51,913 nt of DNA. Source: DATFES01 sp035457725 (GTDB lineage: Bacteria; Pseudomonadota; Alphaproteobacteria; CACIAM-22H2). Shown here in pieces: positions 32,572-41,185 of the stretch. Below the pieces are notes generated by a model. It was not told the origin of the DNA. It made no database searches and saw only the letters and a program-made list of their open reading frames with translations. Numbering within the stretch: the first letter of the stretch is position 1; every line of letters begins with the position of its first letter. Made by a program: the position numbers and the translations under genes. The stretch spans positions 1-51,913 of the forward strand of contig DATIBC010000112.1 in NCBI GenBank assembly GCA_035457725.1. The letters run 5' to 3'.

Positions 32572-33213
32572 ATGCGCACGGTGATCGTCGATTACGGATC
32601 GGGCAATCTCCGATCGGCCGCCAAGGCGTTCGAGCGCGCGCTCCGCGAGCGCGATATCGCCGGCGAAATACGCGTCAGCGCCGATCCGCGCGAGGCGGCG
32701 GCCGCCGACCGCATCGTCTTGCCAGGCGTCGGCGCGTTCGCCGCCTGCATGAACGGCCTCGCCGCGCTATCCGGAATGATCGAGGCGCTGACCCGCTCCG
32801 TGCGCGAACGTGGGCGGCCGTTGCTCGGCATCTGCGTCGGCATGCAGCTTCTTGCCGAACGCGGCCACGAACATGGATTGCACCGCGGGCTCGGCTGGAT
32901 CGCCGGCGAGGTGAGACGTATTGCGCCACCTGACCCGACGTTCAAGGTCCCGCATATGGGCTGGAACGACCTGACGCCGCGCCGCGCGCACAAGCTCCTC
33001 GACAAGATTGCCGCTGGGGCCCAATCCTACTTCGTGCACAGCTACCATTTTTCGCCTTCCGATCGCTCGGACGTCGTGGCGACCACCGATTATGGCGGCG
33101 AGCTGGTGGCGATCGTCGGGCGCGATAATGTCGCGGGCACGCAATTTCATCCCGAGAAAAGCCAGGAGACCGGCCTGCGACTGATCGCCAATTTCCTGAC
33201 ATGGCGCCCATGA
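32572..33213 (+). CDS. hisH: Imidazole glycerol phosphate synthase, glutaminase subunit
   Basis: Class I glutamine amidotransferase (213 aa) that supplies ammonia to HisF. The nucleophile Cys is in LLGICVGMQLLAE, and the His-Glu pair in GTQFHPEKSQETGL. The start VIVDYGSGNLRS and HMGWNDL, SYFVHSYHF are typical. hisA and hisF lie downstream in the same direction. Confidence 0.97.
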   Translation: MRTVIVDYGSGNLRSAAKAFERALRERDIAGEIRVSADPREAAAADRIVLPGVGAFAACMNGLAALSGMIEALTRSVRERGRPLLGICVGMQLLAERGHEHGLHRGLGWIAGEVRRIAPPDPTFKVPHMGWNDLTPRRAHKLLDKIAAGAQSYFVHSYHFSPSDRSDVVATTDYGGELVAIVGRDNVAGTQFHPEKSQETGLRLIANFLTWRP

Positions 33214-33298
33214 GCGGACAAGACCGCCGCATGTCGTTGCGCTCGTCGAAGCATGGCGAGCGCGTTCCTCGACAAGCTCGGGACAAAGACGCACGACG

Positions 33299-34024
33299 AT
33301 GATCCTGTTCCCCGCCATCGACCTCAAGGACGGCGCGTGCGTACGCCTGCTGCGGGGCGACATGAGCTCGGCGACGCGCTTCAACGACGATCCCGCCGAC
33401 CAGGCGCGCCGCTTCGTCGCGGCCGGGTGCCGATGGCTCCACGTGGTCGATCTCGACGGCGCGATGGCCGGCCGCCCGGTGAACGAGAAGGCGGTCCGCG
33501 CGATCATCGACGCCGCCGGCGTCGAGGTGCAGATCGGCGGCGGAATCCGCGATCTGTCGGCCATATCCGCGTGGCTCGAAGCGGGCGCGACGCGCTGCAT
33601 CCTCGGCACGGCCGCGCTCAAAGACCCCGAATTGGTCAAGTCGGCGTGCAAGCTTCATCCCGGTCGCGTCGTCGTCGGCATCGATGCGCGCGGCGGCCTC
33701 GTCGCGGTCGAGGGTTGGTCCGAAACCTCGAGCGTCAAGGCGCTCGATCTGGCGCTCAAGTTCGAGGACGCCGGCGTGGCGGCGATCGTTTACACCGACA
33801 TCGGCCGCGACGGCGTGATGGCCGGGCCCAACATCGAGGCGACGGTCGATCTCGCCTTTCATTTGACGACTCCGGTGATCGCCTCGGGCGGCGTGTCATC
33901 GCTGGCCGATCTCGAGGCGTTGAAGCAGCACGAAAGCGCCGGTATCGTCGGAGTCATTTGCGGGCGCGCGATCTACGACGGCGCGATCGATCTCAAGGCG
34001 GCGCTGGCGGTGCTACAGTCGTGA
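33299..34024 (+). CDS. hisA: Phosphoribosylformimino-5-aminoimidazole carboxamide ribotide isomerase
   Basis: TIM-barrel isomerase (241 aa), fourth step of histidine synthesis. Catalytic Asp residues are in LFPAIDLKDGACVRLLRGD (Asp8) and the C-terminal half VYTDIGRDGVMAGPN. Phosphate sites are VQIGGGIRD and IASGGVSSLADL. An 85-base gap follows hisH, and a dispersed inverted repeat separates it from hisF. Confidence 0.97.
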   Translation: MILFPAIDLKDGACVRLLRGDMSSATRFNDDPADQARRFVAAGCRWLHVVDLDGAMAGRPVNEKAVRAIIDAAGVEVQIGGGIRDLSAISAWLEAGATRCILGTAALKDPELVKSACKLHPGRVVVGIDARGGLVAVEGWSETSSVKALDLALKFEDAGVAAIVYTDIGRDGVMAGPNIEATVDLAFHLTTPVIASGGVSSLADLEALKQHESAGIVGVICGRAIYDGAIDLKAALAVLQS

Positions 34025-34065
34025 TCCACCAACATGCCAAGCCGTCGCGATATGCGATCGACCTC

Positions 34066-34119
34066 ACCCTGAGCGTGTCGAAGGGTAAGGTCGTCGTCCG
34101 CCTGCTTCGACCGGCTCAG
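34066..34119. repeat. Dispersed intergenic inverted repeat (CTGAGC..GTCGAAG type) between hisA and hisF
   Basis: CTGAGCGTGTCGAAG (34069-34083) and CTTCGACCGGCTCAG (34105-34119) are reverse complements at 13 of 15 positions. The left arm is itself flanked by ACCCT/AGGGT. This motif resembles the small repeats scattered between genes in many alphaproteobacteria. Only one copy was noticed in this window. It sits within the his operon, where its transcript would fold into a hairpin. Confidence 0.65.
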
Positions 34120-34187
34120 CATGAGGATGTGAAACGTGTCAGATCTCGGCGGCCCGCGGTGCGGGCGTTCCACGACGATCGAATGAC

Positions 34188-34970
34188 ATGCTGAAGCTCC
34201 GCGTCATCCCCTGTCTCGACGTCAAGGATGGGCGCGTCGTCAAGGGCGTCAACTTCGTCAATCTGGTCGACGCTGGCGACCCGGTCGAACAGGCGCGGCT
34301 GTATGATCGCGAGGGCGCCGACGAGCTGTGTTTCCTCGACATCACGGCAAGCCACGAGAACCGCGACACGCTGTTCGACGTCGTGGCGCGGACCGCCGAA
34401 GAGTGTTTCATGCCGCTCACCGTCGGCGGCGGCGTGCGCAAGCTCGACGACATCAGCAAGCTGCTGCTGGCCGGCGCCGACAAGGTGTCGATCAACACCG
34501 AGGCGGTGCGGCGGCCCGAGTTCGTCGGCGAGGCGGCGGAGAAATTCGGCAGCCAGTGCATCACCGTGGCGATCGACGCCAAACGCATCGCCGGCGGCGG
34601 CTTCGAAGTCTTCACCCATGGCGGCCGCAATCCGACGGGACTTGACGCCGTCGAATGGGCGCGACGCATGGCGGCACACGGATGCGGCGAGATCCTGCTG
34701 ACGTCGATGGATCGCGACGGCACCAAAGCGGGCTACGATTTGGCGCTGACGCGCGCCATCGCCGATGCCGTCGGCGTGCCGGTGATCGCCTCAGGCGGCG
34801 TGGGCGCGCTCGAGCATTTCGTCGCGGGCGTGCGCGAGGGCCACGCCTCGGCGCTCCTCGCCGCCTCGGTGTTCCATTTCGGGCAGTTCTCGATCGCGGC
34901 GGTGAAGCAAAGCCTCGCCGCCGCCGGCATCCCGGTTCGCGCGACGCGCGGGATGGTCAAAAGCGGTTGA
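34188..34970 (+). CDS. hisF: Imidazole glycerol phosphate synthase, cyclase subunit
   Basis: TIM-barrel cyclase (260 aa) producing imidazole glycerol phosphate and AICAR with HisH. The catalytic Asp11 is in IPCLDVKDGRVVKGVNF and the second Asp in TVAIDAKRIAGG. Phosphate-binding Gly motifs are LTVGGGVRKLDD and VIASGGVGALEHF. The hisH-hisA-hisF order is standard; hisE follows after 94 bases. Confidence 0.98.
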   Translation: MLKLRVIPCLDVKDGRVVKGVNFVNLVDAGDPVEQARLYDREGADELCFLDITASHENRDTLFDVVARTAEECFMPLTVGGGVRKLDDISKLLLAGADKVSINTEAVRRPEFVGEAAEKFGSQCITVAIDAKRIAGGGFEVFTHGGRNPTGLDAVEWARRMAAHGCGEILLTSMDRDGTKAGYDLALTRAIADAVGVPVIASGGVGALEHFVAGVREGHASALLAASVFHFGQFSIAAVKQSLAAAGIPVRATRGMVKSG

Positions 34971-35064
34971 CGGCGGCGGCCGGCTCGCTGTGTAAAGAAC
35001 GAAGCGCATCGCGCACGCCCGCGCCGGTCGCCATTGACGCGAAGCGGAGCGGGGGGAGGAGCAC

Positions 35065-35403
35065 ATGAACGAACAGGCCGCGGCCGGTCACATCCTCGAT
35101 CGGCTCTACACAGTGATCGAAAGCCGGCGCGCCGCCGATCCCGCCGTCTCGCACACCGCCAAGCTGTTCCAGAAAGGCACGCGCAAGATCGCGCAGAAGG
35201 TCGGCGAGGAAGCGGTCGAGGCGGTGATCGAGGCGGTGCGCGGCAAACGCGAGCGCCTGATCAGCGAGTGCGCCGATCTCATGTATCACCTGCTGGTGCT
35301 GTGGGCCGATGCCCGCATCCATCCCAACGAGGTGTGGGCCGAACTGGCACGCCGCGAGGGCGTCTCGGGCCTCAACGAAAAGCTGGCCCGCGAGGACGAG
35401 TGA
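35065..35403 (+). CDS. hisE: Phosphoribosyl-ATP pyrophosphatase
   Basis: Hydrolyses phosphoribosyl-ATP to phosphoribosyl-AMP (112 aa, stand-alone HisE). MazG-like helical features: HTAKLFQKGTRKIAQKVGEEAVEAVIEA and LISECADLMYHLLVLWADARI, with the metal-binding acidic residues in EEAVE and ECAD. A strong GGGGGGAGGAG ribosome site ends 6 bases before the ATG. Last his gene here; hisI, hisG, hisD and hisC are elsewhere. Confidence 0.96.
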   Translation: MNEQAAAGHILDRLYTVIESRRAADPAVSHTAKLFQKGTRKIAQKVGEEAVEAVIEAVRGKRERLISECADLMYHLLVLWADARIHPNEVWAELARREGVSGLNEKLAREDE

Positions 35404-35431
35404 CCATGCACCGATCATCTTGGGAGCACGT

Positions 35432-35797
35432 ATGAGCTACGACGCCAATAACATCTTCGCCCGCATCCTGCGCGGCGAGATCCCGTGCAAGAAAGTCTAC
35501 GAGGACGCTCACGTGCTGGCCTTCCACGACATCCGGCCGCAGGCCCCGGTGCATGTGCTCGTCATTCCCAAGGGCGCCTACGTGTCGATGGACGATTTCC
35601 ACGCCAAGGCGAGCGACGCCGAGGTGGCGGCGCTGACGCGAGCCATCGGCAAAGTGGCCGCGGCGACCGAGGTGGAGGCGAGCGGCTACCGCATCATCGC
35701 CAATTGCGGCGCCAACGGGCATCAAGAAGTGCCGCATCTTCATTTTCACGTGCTTGGCGGCCGGCCGTTGGGCCGCATGGTCCAGCGCGCGGAGTAG
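35432..35797 (+). CDS. HIT-family hydrolase (HinT-like)
   Basis: Small nucleotide phosphoramidase of the histidine-triad family (121 aa). The triad is PHLHFHVLGGR near the C-terminus. Other family features are NIFARILRGEIPCKKVYED, HDIRPQAPVHVLVIPKGAYVS and YRIIANCGANGHQEV. The gene begins 28 bases after hisE with GGGAGC upstream, so it may be transcribed with the his operon. Convergent with the methyltransferase remnant. Confidence 0.95.
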   Translation: MSYDANNIFARILRGEIPCKKVYEDAHVLAFHDIRPQAPVHVLVIPKGAYVSMDDFHAKASDAEVAALTRAIGKVAAATEVEASGYRIIANCGANGHQEVPHLHFHVLGGRPLGRMVQRAE

Positions 35798-35841
35798 CGC
35801 GCCAACCGGCGGTCGGTCTAAAGCCGCCGTGCGCGCACCGC

Positions 35842-36335
35842 CTAGGCGCGCGCCTTCAAGTCGATGCTGCCGTCCCGCGATTCGGGCAAGCGCGCCCGCA
35901 GCCGCCCGCACAGCTTGGCGCGCGTATCGTCGGCAAGCGACGCGCAGTAGGCGGGCGCCGGCCCCCGGCCGCCAAGGGACGGCGTCCAATCGTCGTCGAA
36001 ATTGCGGAACACGGTCGGCACGTCGATCGCACGCGTCGCGATACCGCCGAACGCACCATTAGTTTCGAACAATCGGTCGAGCGCCTCGGCCCGGCAAATC
36101 GGGAAGCGGCGGCCTTCGTCGAGCTTGGCGGCGCGCGGATCGACGGCGGCCGCGACGTCCCAGAAGTACCGCATCATCTCCATCCCGCCGGCATGGTCCC
36201 ACACATAGACCGCGACTGTTCCGCCGCGCCGAGCCACGCCAGAAACTGCGGCGCCACCCGCCGGCTCCACCGCCCGACATAGGTTTCATAAGGGTCGCCG
36301 CTCTCCCAGCGATCATGGGCGTTATTCTCGTGCAT
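35842..36335 (-). pseudogene. SAM-dependent methyltransferase remnant with deleted core
   Basis: Two pieces of a class I methyltransferase lie in different frames. From ATG 36335 the N-terminus reads DRWESGDPYETYVGRWSRR, then VAPQFLAWLG. After about 36245 the frame changes and continues with the C-terminal part GGTVAVYVWDHAGGMEMMRYFWD, DEGRRFPICR and AIDVPTVFRNFDDDWTPSLGG to a stop at 35842. In intact relatives roughly 80-90 residues lie between, holding the SAM-binding DxGxGxG motif; none is seen here. This looks like an internal deletion rather than a sequencing slip. No methyltransferase activity is expected. Confidence 0.82.
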
Positions 36336-36477
36336 CGAACACGACCCTCGGTCCCAGGCGACGGACTGCCATACTATGCCGCGAACGCCACTGCCATGCG
36401 GTAGAATTGCCCGTGGCTAATCTGCCCCAGGGGTTCCGACCCTATCCGACACAACCGCCTATTGGGAGGCGAAACCA

Positions 36478-37617
36478 ATGAACGACGAACAAACGAACGA
36501 TTTCCCTGCGAAGACTTGCTGTCACGGCCATGACGCTAAGCCCGGCGACGCGCCACGATCGCCCGAACGCCGCGGATTTCTCAAGGCCGCCAGCCTCGGC
36601 GTCGGCGCGCTTGGCGCGGCCGCGGCCGTGCCGCACGAGCTTGCCCTTGTCGCCGAAGCGCAAGGCGCGCAGCTCGCCCAAGCTCAGACCCCGGCCGGCG
36701 AGACGCCGATTGGCGCCAAATGGTGGCCGTCGCGCTGGGGTCCCGACGACCAGGCCGGCGCCTCGAACCTGATGACCCCGGAACGAGTCCTCGCCGCCGC
36801 CCGGCTCATCAAGACGGGAAAAGTCTATGAGATCGGCCGCGTTTACGAATCCGGGATGCCGCTGTTCGGCGAGCGCGTCTTCGCGCTGCGCATCCCGGGG
36901 GCCCCCACCGGCGGCGTGTTCGGCAAAAACCAAATCGTCTGGCACGATGAATACCTGTCGACCGAAATCGGCCAGGTCGGCACGCAATTCGATGGCCTCG
37001 CCCATATCGGCGTCGCGATCAAAGGCGCCGGAAATCATGACGAGATGCGATTCTACAACGGCTTTGCCGAGACCGATATCGCCGGGCCATATGGAATGAA
37101 GAAGCTCGGCATCGAGAACGTGAAGCCGATCTTCACCCGCGGCGTCCTGCTCGATATCCAGGGCCTGCGCGGGCGTATGCTCAATGGCGGCGAGGAGGTC
37201 GGCGTCGCCGATCTGACCGGAGCGCTTCAGCGCCAAGGGCTGCCCGCCAGCGCCATCGGCGAAGGCGACGCCGTGTTCATCCACACCGGCTGGGGCGCGC
37301 TGTGGATGAAAGACAACGCCAAGTACAACAGCGGCGAACCGGGCATCGGACTCGCCGCCGCGCGCTGGCTCGCCGAGCGCCGAGTGGTCGTCGTCGGCGC
37401 CGACACGTGGGGCGTCGAGGCGGTCCCGAACCCCGACCCCGATCTCGCGTTTCCGGCCCACCAGGAGCTGATCACCCGGAACGGAATTTTCCTGCACGAG
37501 AATCTCGACCTGGGAGGACTTGCCGCCGACCGGGTCAACGAGTTCGTCTACGTCATGACTCCGTTACGCATCAAGGGCGCGACCGGCTCGCCCGGACGGC
37601 CGATCGCGATCGTTTGA
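36478..37617 (+). CDS. Tat-exported cyclase-family hydrolase (kynurenine formamidase-like)
   Basis: A 379-aa metal-dependent hydrolase of the cyclase family. A Tat signal is clear: RRGFLKAASLGVGALGAAAA (about residues 31-50), preceded by a Cys/His patch TCCHGHD. The metal motif is GTQFDGLAHIGVA, and the second conserved region is VFIHTGWGALW, ADTWGVEAVPNPDP and FLHENLDLGGL. The protein would work in the periplasm; substrates of this secreted branch are unknown. GGGAGGC precedes the ATG. It converges on a lyase gene. Confidence 0.9.
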   Translation: MNDEQTNDFPAKTCCHGHDAKPGDAPRSPERRGFLKAASLGVGALGAAAAVPHELALVAEAQGAQLAQAQTPAGETPIGAKWWPSRWGPDDQAGASNLMTPERVLAAARLIKTGKVYEIGRVYESGMPLFGERVFALRIPGAPTGGVFGKNQIVWHDEYLSTEIGQVGTQFDGLAHIGVAIKGAGNHDEMRFYNGFAETDIAGPYGMKKLGIENVKPIFTRGVLLDIQGLRGRMLNGGEEVGVADLTGALQRQGLPASAIGEGDAVFIHTGWGALWMKDNAKYNSGEPGIGLAAARWLAERRVVVVGADTWGVEAVPNPDPDLAFPAHQELITRNGIFLHENLDLGGLAADRVNEFVYVMTPLRIKGATGSPGRPIAIV

Positions 37618-37626
37618 GGCGGCGAG

Positions 37627-37661
37627 CGGGGCGTGCGTCCGATGCCCGGCCGCGCGCCCCG
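37627..37661. terminator. Bidirectional hairpin between convergent cyclase and lyase genes
   Basis: CGGGGCGTGCG (37627-37637) pairs with CGCGCGCCCCG (37651-37661) over 11 bp with one G-U, around a 13-base loop. It lies exactly between the stops at 37617 and 37664. TTCTAT follows on the plus strand, a poor U-tract. Confidence 0.5.
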
Positions 37662-37663
37662 TT

Positions 37664-38521
37664 CTATCGTCCGAAGCGGTCCTCAATCTCCGCCCAATCC
37701 TTGAAGCGGGTGATCTGCTTGAACTCCTCGAAACTCACGCTGCCGCCGGCGAAGCTCAGCCGGTCGGCGCGCAGATCGGCCAGCGCCTCGTGCATGGTGC
37801 GCGCGATTCGCATGATGAGCGTGATGCCGTGCACCACCATCGCGTAGCCCATTTCGTGGAGCTCCCGGTTGGATAGGATGGGCGTCTTGCCGCCGTCGAG
37901 CATGTTGCAGAACTGCGGCACGTCGAATGCCTTGGCGATCGTCTCGAGCTCGGCGACGGTCTCGGGCGCCTCGACGAACAGCCCATCGGCGCCGGCCTTG
38001 ATGTAGCGCTCGCCGCGCCGCAGCGCCTCGTCGAGCCCGTGCACCGCGCGTGCGTCGGTGCGGGCGATGATGAAGGTTTCGCGATCGCGCCGCGCGGCGA
38101 CGGCGGCGCGGATTTTCTTCTCCATCGTCTCGGCCGGCACGACGTCCTTGCCCGCCATGTGGCCGCAGCGTTTCGGCGCCACCTGATCCTCGATGAAAAT
38201 CGCCGAGGCGCCCATGTCCTCGTAGGTGCGAATCGTGCGCGTGACGTTCTTGACGTCGCCGTAGCCGTGATCAGCGTCGATCAGCACCGGCAGGCTGCTC
38301 GCCGACATGATGTCGCGGATGGCGCCCGACATTTCACCCAATCCCACCAGACCGAGATCGGGCAGGCCGAAACGCGCGCCGACCACCGGATAGCCGCCGA
38401 TCACGTAGGCGGCGAAACCCGCCATCTCGATGAGACGCGCCGAAAGAGCGTCGTGTGCGCCGGGCAACACCAGCGGTTTTTCGCGCGCCAGCAGCTCACG
38501 CCAAGTCGGCTTTGCCGTCAT
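37664..38521 (-). CDS. Isocitrate lyase/PEP mutase superfamily lyase
   Basis: A 285-aa carbon-carbon or carbon-phosphorus lyase of the ICL/PEP mutase family (oxaloacetate decarboxylase / 2-methylisocitrate lyase-like). Motifs: LVLPGAHDALSARLIEMAGF, the metal site LIDADHGYGD, EDQVAPKRCGHMAGK (the KKCGH-like loop) and IIARTDARAVHGLDEAL. The exact substrate is not readable. GCAGGAG and GGGGAA precede the ATG. It lies 28 bases after an SDR gene on the same strand, so they are likely one operon, divergent from the TRAP transporter. Confidence 0.92.
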   Translation of the reverse strand: MTAKPTWRELLAREKPLVLPGAHDALSARLIEMAGFAAYVIGGYPVVGARFGLPDLGLVGLGEMSGAIRDIMSASSLPVLIDADHGYGDVKNVTRTIRTYEDMGASAIFIEDQVAPKRCGHMAGKDVVPAETMEKKIRAAVAARRDRETFIIARTDARAVHGLDEALRRGERYIKAGADGLFVEAPETVAELETIAKAFDVPQFCNMLDGGKTPILSNRELHEMGYAMVVHGITLIMRIARTMHEALADLRADRLSFAGGSVSFEEFKQITRFKDWAEIEDRFGR

Positions 38522-38549
38522 TTCCCCGGTCTCCTGCTTGGTTTGGCGA

Positions 38550-39326
38550 TCAAAACGCCGACGTGGTTCCGCCGTCGACCACCAGCACGTGACCGGTGAC
38601 GAACGACGCCGCGTCGGAGGCGAGAAATACGACGGCGCCGGCGATCTCCTCGGGGCGCGCCCAGCGGCCAAGCATGGTGCGCGCGGCATAGACCGGGCCA
38701 ATCGCCGGATCGGCGATCATCGGAGCGTTGGTCTCGGTGGCGAAAAATCCGGGCGCGATCGCGTTGGCGGTGATGGCGTGCGGACCGAGCTCGGCGGCGA
38801 GCGCCTTGGTGAGCGCGGTCAAGCCGCCCTTGGCGGCGGTGTAAACCCCGTCGTCGGGCCGGGCGATGATGCCGGCGATCGAGGTGATGTTGATGATCCG
38901 GCCCCATTTGCGCGCGATCATCGGCTTTGCCGACTCGCGAGCCAGCACCAGCGCACCGATGAGATCGGCGTCGAGCAATGCACGGATCTCCTCAAGCGTG
39001 AATGCGGCGATCGTTTTGCGGTTGCGCACGCCGACATTGTTCACCAGAACGTCGAGACGCCCGCGCTCTTCGGCGATCTCGGCCACGGCGCGCGCCGCCG
39101 CCGCGTGATCGGCGACGTCGAACGGGGCGAGCGACGCGTCGCCGCCGGCGTCCAAGATCGCCGTGCGCGCGGGCGCAAGCCGGCCGGCATCGCGGCCATT
39201 GAGCACGACATGCGCTCCTGCCCCGGCGAGCCCGCGGGCGATCGCCAAGCCCAGGCCGCGGCCCGAGCCGGTGACCAGGGCGACGCGGCCGGTAAGTGAA
39301 AAATCCGGAGCAAGCCCAGCAATCAT
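38550..39326 (-). CDS. SDR family oxidoreductase
   Basis: Classical short-chain dehydrogenase (258 aa) with an intact active site: LVTGSGRGLGLAIARGL (coenzyme), NNVGVRNRKT, Ser in NITSIAGIIARPDD, Tyr-x3-Lys in VYTAAKGGLTALTK, and PGFFATETN. The Arg-rich turn NGRDAG suggests NADP(H). The start ATG 39326 fits the family; an upstream in-frame ATG at 39383 adds an unlikely extension. It is probably first in an operon with the lyase, sharing the 198-base divergent promoter region with dctP. Confidence 0.93.
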   Translation of the reverse strand: MIAGLAPDFSLTGRVALVTGSGRGLGLAIARGLAGAGAHVVLNGRDAGRLAPARTAILDAGGDASLAPFDVADHAAAARAVAEIAEERGRLDVLVNNVGVRNRKTIAAFTLEEIRALLDADLIGALVLARESAKPMIARKWGRIINITSIAGIIARPDDGVYTAAKGGLTALTKALAAELGPHAITANAIAPGFFATETNAPMIADPAIGPVYAARTMLGRWARPEEIAGAVVFLASDAASFVTGHVLVVDGGTTSAF

Positions 39327-39524
39327 GGAAGTTGGCGCAGAGAAACGCGGATTGTCGCCGGATGGCCGGCGATGGTTATCCATTTTCGTCGGCTCCGTCC
39401 AGCCGCGATACGCGCCTTGACGCTCCGGCGGCGCGAAGGAACAATGCCGTCACCTTGCGGAACGCCCGCGGGCGAGCGCGCCGGCGGGCGACGATATTTC
39501 TCGAAAAAGGGGAGGAAATACGAC

Positions 39525-40517
39525 ATGCGAAACGTGCTTCGCGTTGCGGCGGCGGCCGCGGCGATCGCGCTCGTCGCCGGCCCGGCATTGGCGCAAAAGG
39601 CGACGATGCGCATCAGCCATCAGGTGCCGCCGGCGCATCACCTGAGCAAGATGCTGGAGATCTTCAAGGCGGAGGCGGAGAAGGGATCGAACGGCACCGT
39701 CGAAGTGCAGATTCTCGGCGCTTCGTCGGCCTTCAAGCCGGCCGAGAACCATCCAGCGGTGGCGCGCGGCTCGATCGAAGCGGCGCTGTCGGTCAACTTC
39801 CAGTGGGGCAACACGATCCCCGAGATGAACGTCGTCGTCATTCCGTACATGTTCAGCGACCTCGAGCGGATAAAAAAGTTTCCCGGCTCGCCGGCCGCGA
39901 AGGTGCTCGAGGCCAAGCTCGAGGAGAAGGGGGTAAAGAATCTCGCCTGGTTCTACATCACACGCCAGGCGATCTACACCTCGGGCAAGAAGCCGATCGT
40001 GGCGCTCGACGATTTTAAGGGGCTCAAGATCCGCGGCTTCAACCCGCTCGCCGACGAGGCGCTCAAAGCGGTCGGCGCCGCGCCTTCCGCGATGGCTGGC
40101 GACGAGGTCTATCAGGCGTTGCAGACCGGCGTGCTCGACGCCGGCGTCACCGACGTTTCGGCCGCGTACAGCCGAAAATACTACGAGGTCCAGAAATTCG
40201 GCACGGTGACGCCCGCGCTCACCGTCTATTTCCACATGTACGTCAATCCGCAGTGGTGGAACGGCCTGAAGGCCGAGCAGCGAATGGCGCTCGAGGCGGC
40301 GGCGCGTAAGGCCGAAGCCGAAGCGATCGCGATCACCGAGAAGACGGCCGACGATGCGATCAAGCAGCTACAGGACAAGGGCATGCAGCTCAAGATCCAC
40401 AACGCGCAGGAAGCCGCCGCCTGGAAGGCATCGATGCAGAAGCCGGTCCTCGACGCCTTCCTCAAGGCGGCGCCCAAGGACGGTCCGCGCCTGATCGAGG
40501 CGCTGAACAAGCTGTAA
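39525..40517 (+). CDS. TRAP transporter substrate-binding protein (DctP family)
   Basis: Periplasmic solute receptor (330 aa) with a Sec signal ending ALA-QKATMRIS (about 23). DctP features: HHLSKMLEIFKAEAEK, GASSAFKPAENHPAVARGS, LKIRGFNPLADEALKAVGA with the Arg that binds the substrate carboxylate, and GDEVYQALQTGVLDAGVTD. The ligand is probably a carboxylate. GGGGAGGA precedes the ATG. A strong hairpin follows it before dctQ and dctM. Confidence 0.95.
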   Translation: MRNVLRVAAAAAAIALVAGPALAQKATMRISHQVPPAHHLSKMLEIFKAEAEKGSNGTVEVQILGASSAFKPAENHPAVARGSIEAALSVNFQWGNTIPEMNVVVIPYMFSDLERIKKFPGSPAAKVLEAKLEEKGVKNLAWFYITRQAIYTSGKKPIVALDDFKGLKIRGFNPLADEALKAVGAAPSAMAGDEVYQALQTGVLDAGVTDVSAAYSRKYYEVQKFGTVTPALTVYFHMYVNPQWWNGLKAEQRMALEAAARKAEAEAIAITEKTADDAIKQLQDKGMQLKIHNAQEAAAWKASMQKPVLDAFLKAAPKDGPRLIEALNKL

Positions 40518-40533
40518 TCGCGCCAATGGAAAC

Positions 40534-40576
40534 TGCGGCGCTCCCCGCCCCGGCGAGGCTCGCGGGGGGCGCCGCG
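40534..40576 (+). promoter_or_regulatory. Long stem-loop between dctP and dctQ
   Basis: Bases 40534-40548 pair with 40562-40576: about 15 pairs, all G-C or G-U apart from edge T-G, with a 13-base loop. The core arms are GGCGCTCCCCGC and GCGGGGGGCGCC. It lies 17 bases after the dctP stop with no U-tract. It would stabilise dctP mRNA or cut read-through, giving more receptor than permease. Confidence 0.7.
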
Positions 40577-40632
40577 TTCCGGATCGCCTGCCGTCTGGCG
40601 CTGCCATTCTTGCCGCTGGCGAAGATTCGACC

Positions 40633-41184
40633 ATGACGGCAGCCGTCTACCGCGCGGTTCGCTTTCTGGCCGACGCGGCATCGTGGATTGCCGCGGCAAG
40701 CGTGCTGGGCTCGCTGTTTCTGGTCGTTTACTCGGTCGGCATGCGTTACCTCGCCAATCGGCCCGAGCCGTGGGTTGACGAGCTGGTCGGCTACGTCTTA
40801 GTGGCTAGCGTCGCGTTCGCCATCGCCGAGGCGCTCAGCAAGGGCGAGCACATCTGCGTCGACATCCTGACCGAGCGATTGGGAGCGCCCGGGCAGCGCG
40901 CCGTCCACGTCGTCGGACTCCTCGCCGTCGCCCTTACCGCGGTCATCCTCATCGTCGAAGGATGGGAAATGGTCGCCTTCTCGCGTCTCGTCGGCATTCG
41001 CTCGATCGGCTATCTGTCGATCGAGATATGGATTCCACAGCTCATGGTTCCGCTAGGTGGAGTCCTGCTGCTCTTGACGGCGCTGGCCGAGCTGTTGCGC
41101 GTCGCCGCGCGCCTGCCGTCGCCGGGCGAGCGTGAGCGGCCCGACTCCCATGCGCCCGAGATCAAACGCGGCGCGCTCGATTGA
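40633..41184 (+). CDS. TRAP transporter small permease (DctQ family)
   Basis: Small membrane subunit (183 aa) with four predicted helices, e.g. AASVLGSLFLVVYSVGMRY and VVGLLAVALTAVILIVEGW. DctQ landmarks are NRPEPWVDELVGYVLVA and the basic-rich loop near ERLGAPGQRAVH. The hydrophilic tail ends SPGERERPDSH. The gene is 1 base from dctM, and these three genes form a complete TRAP set. Confidence 0.93.
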   Translation: MTAAVYRAVRFLADAASWIAAASVLGSLFLVVYSVGMRYLANRPEPWVDELVGYVLVASVAFAIAEALSKGEHICVDILTERLGAPGQRAVHVVGLLAVALTAVILIVEGWEMVAFSRLVGIRSIGYLSIEIWIPQLMVPLGGVLLLLTALAELLRVAARLPSPGERERPDSHAPEIKRGALD

Positions 41185-41185
41185 G

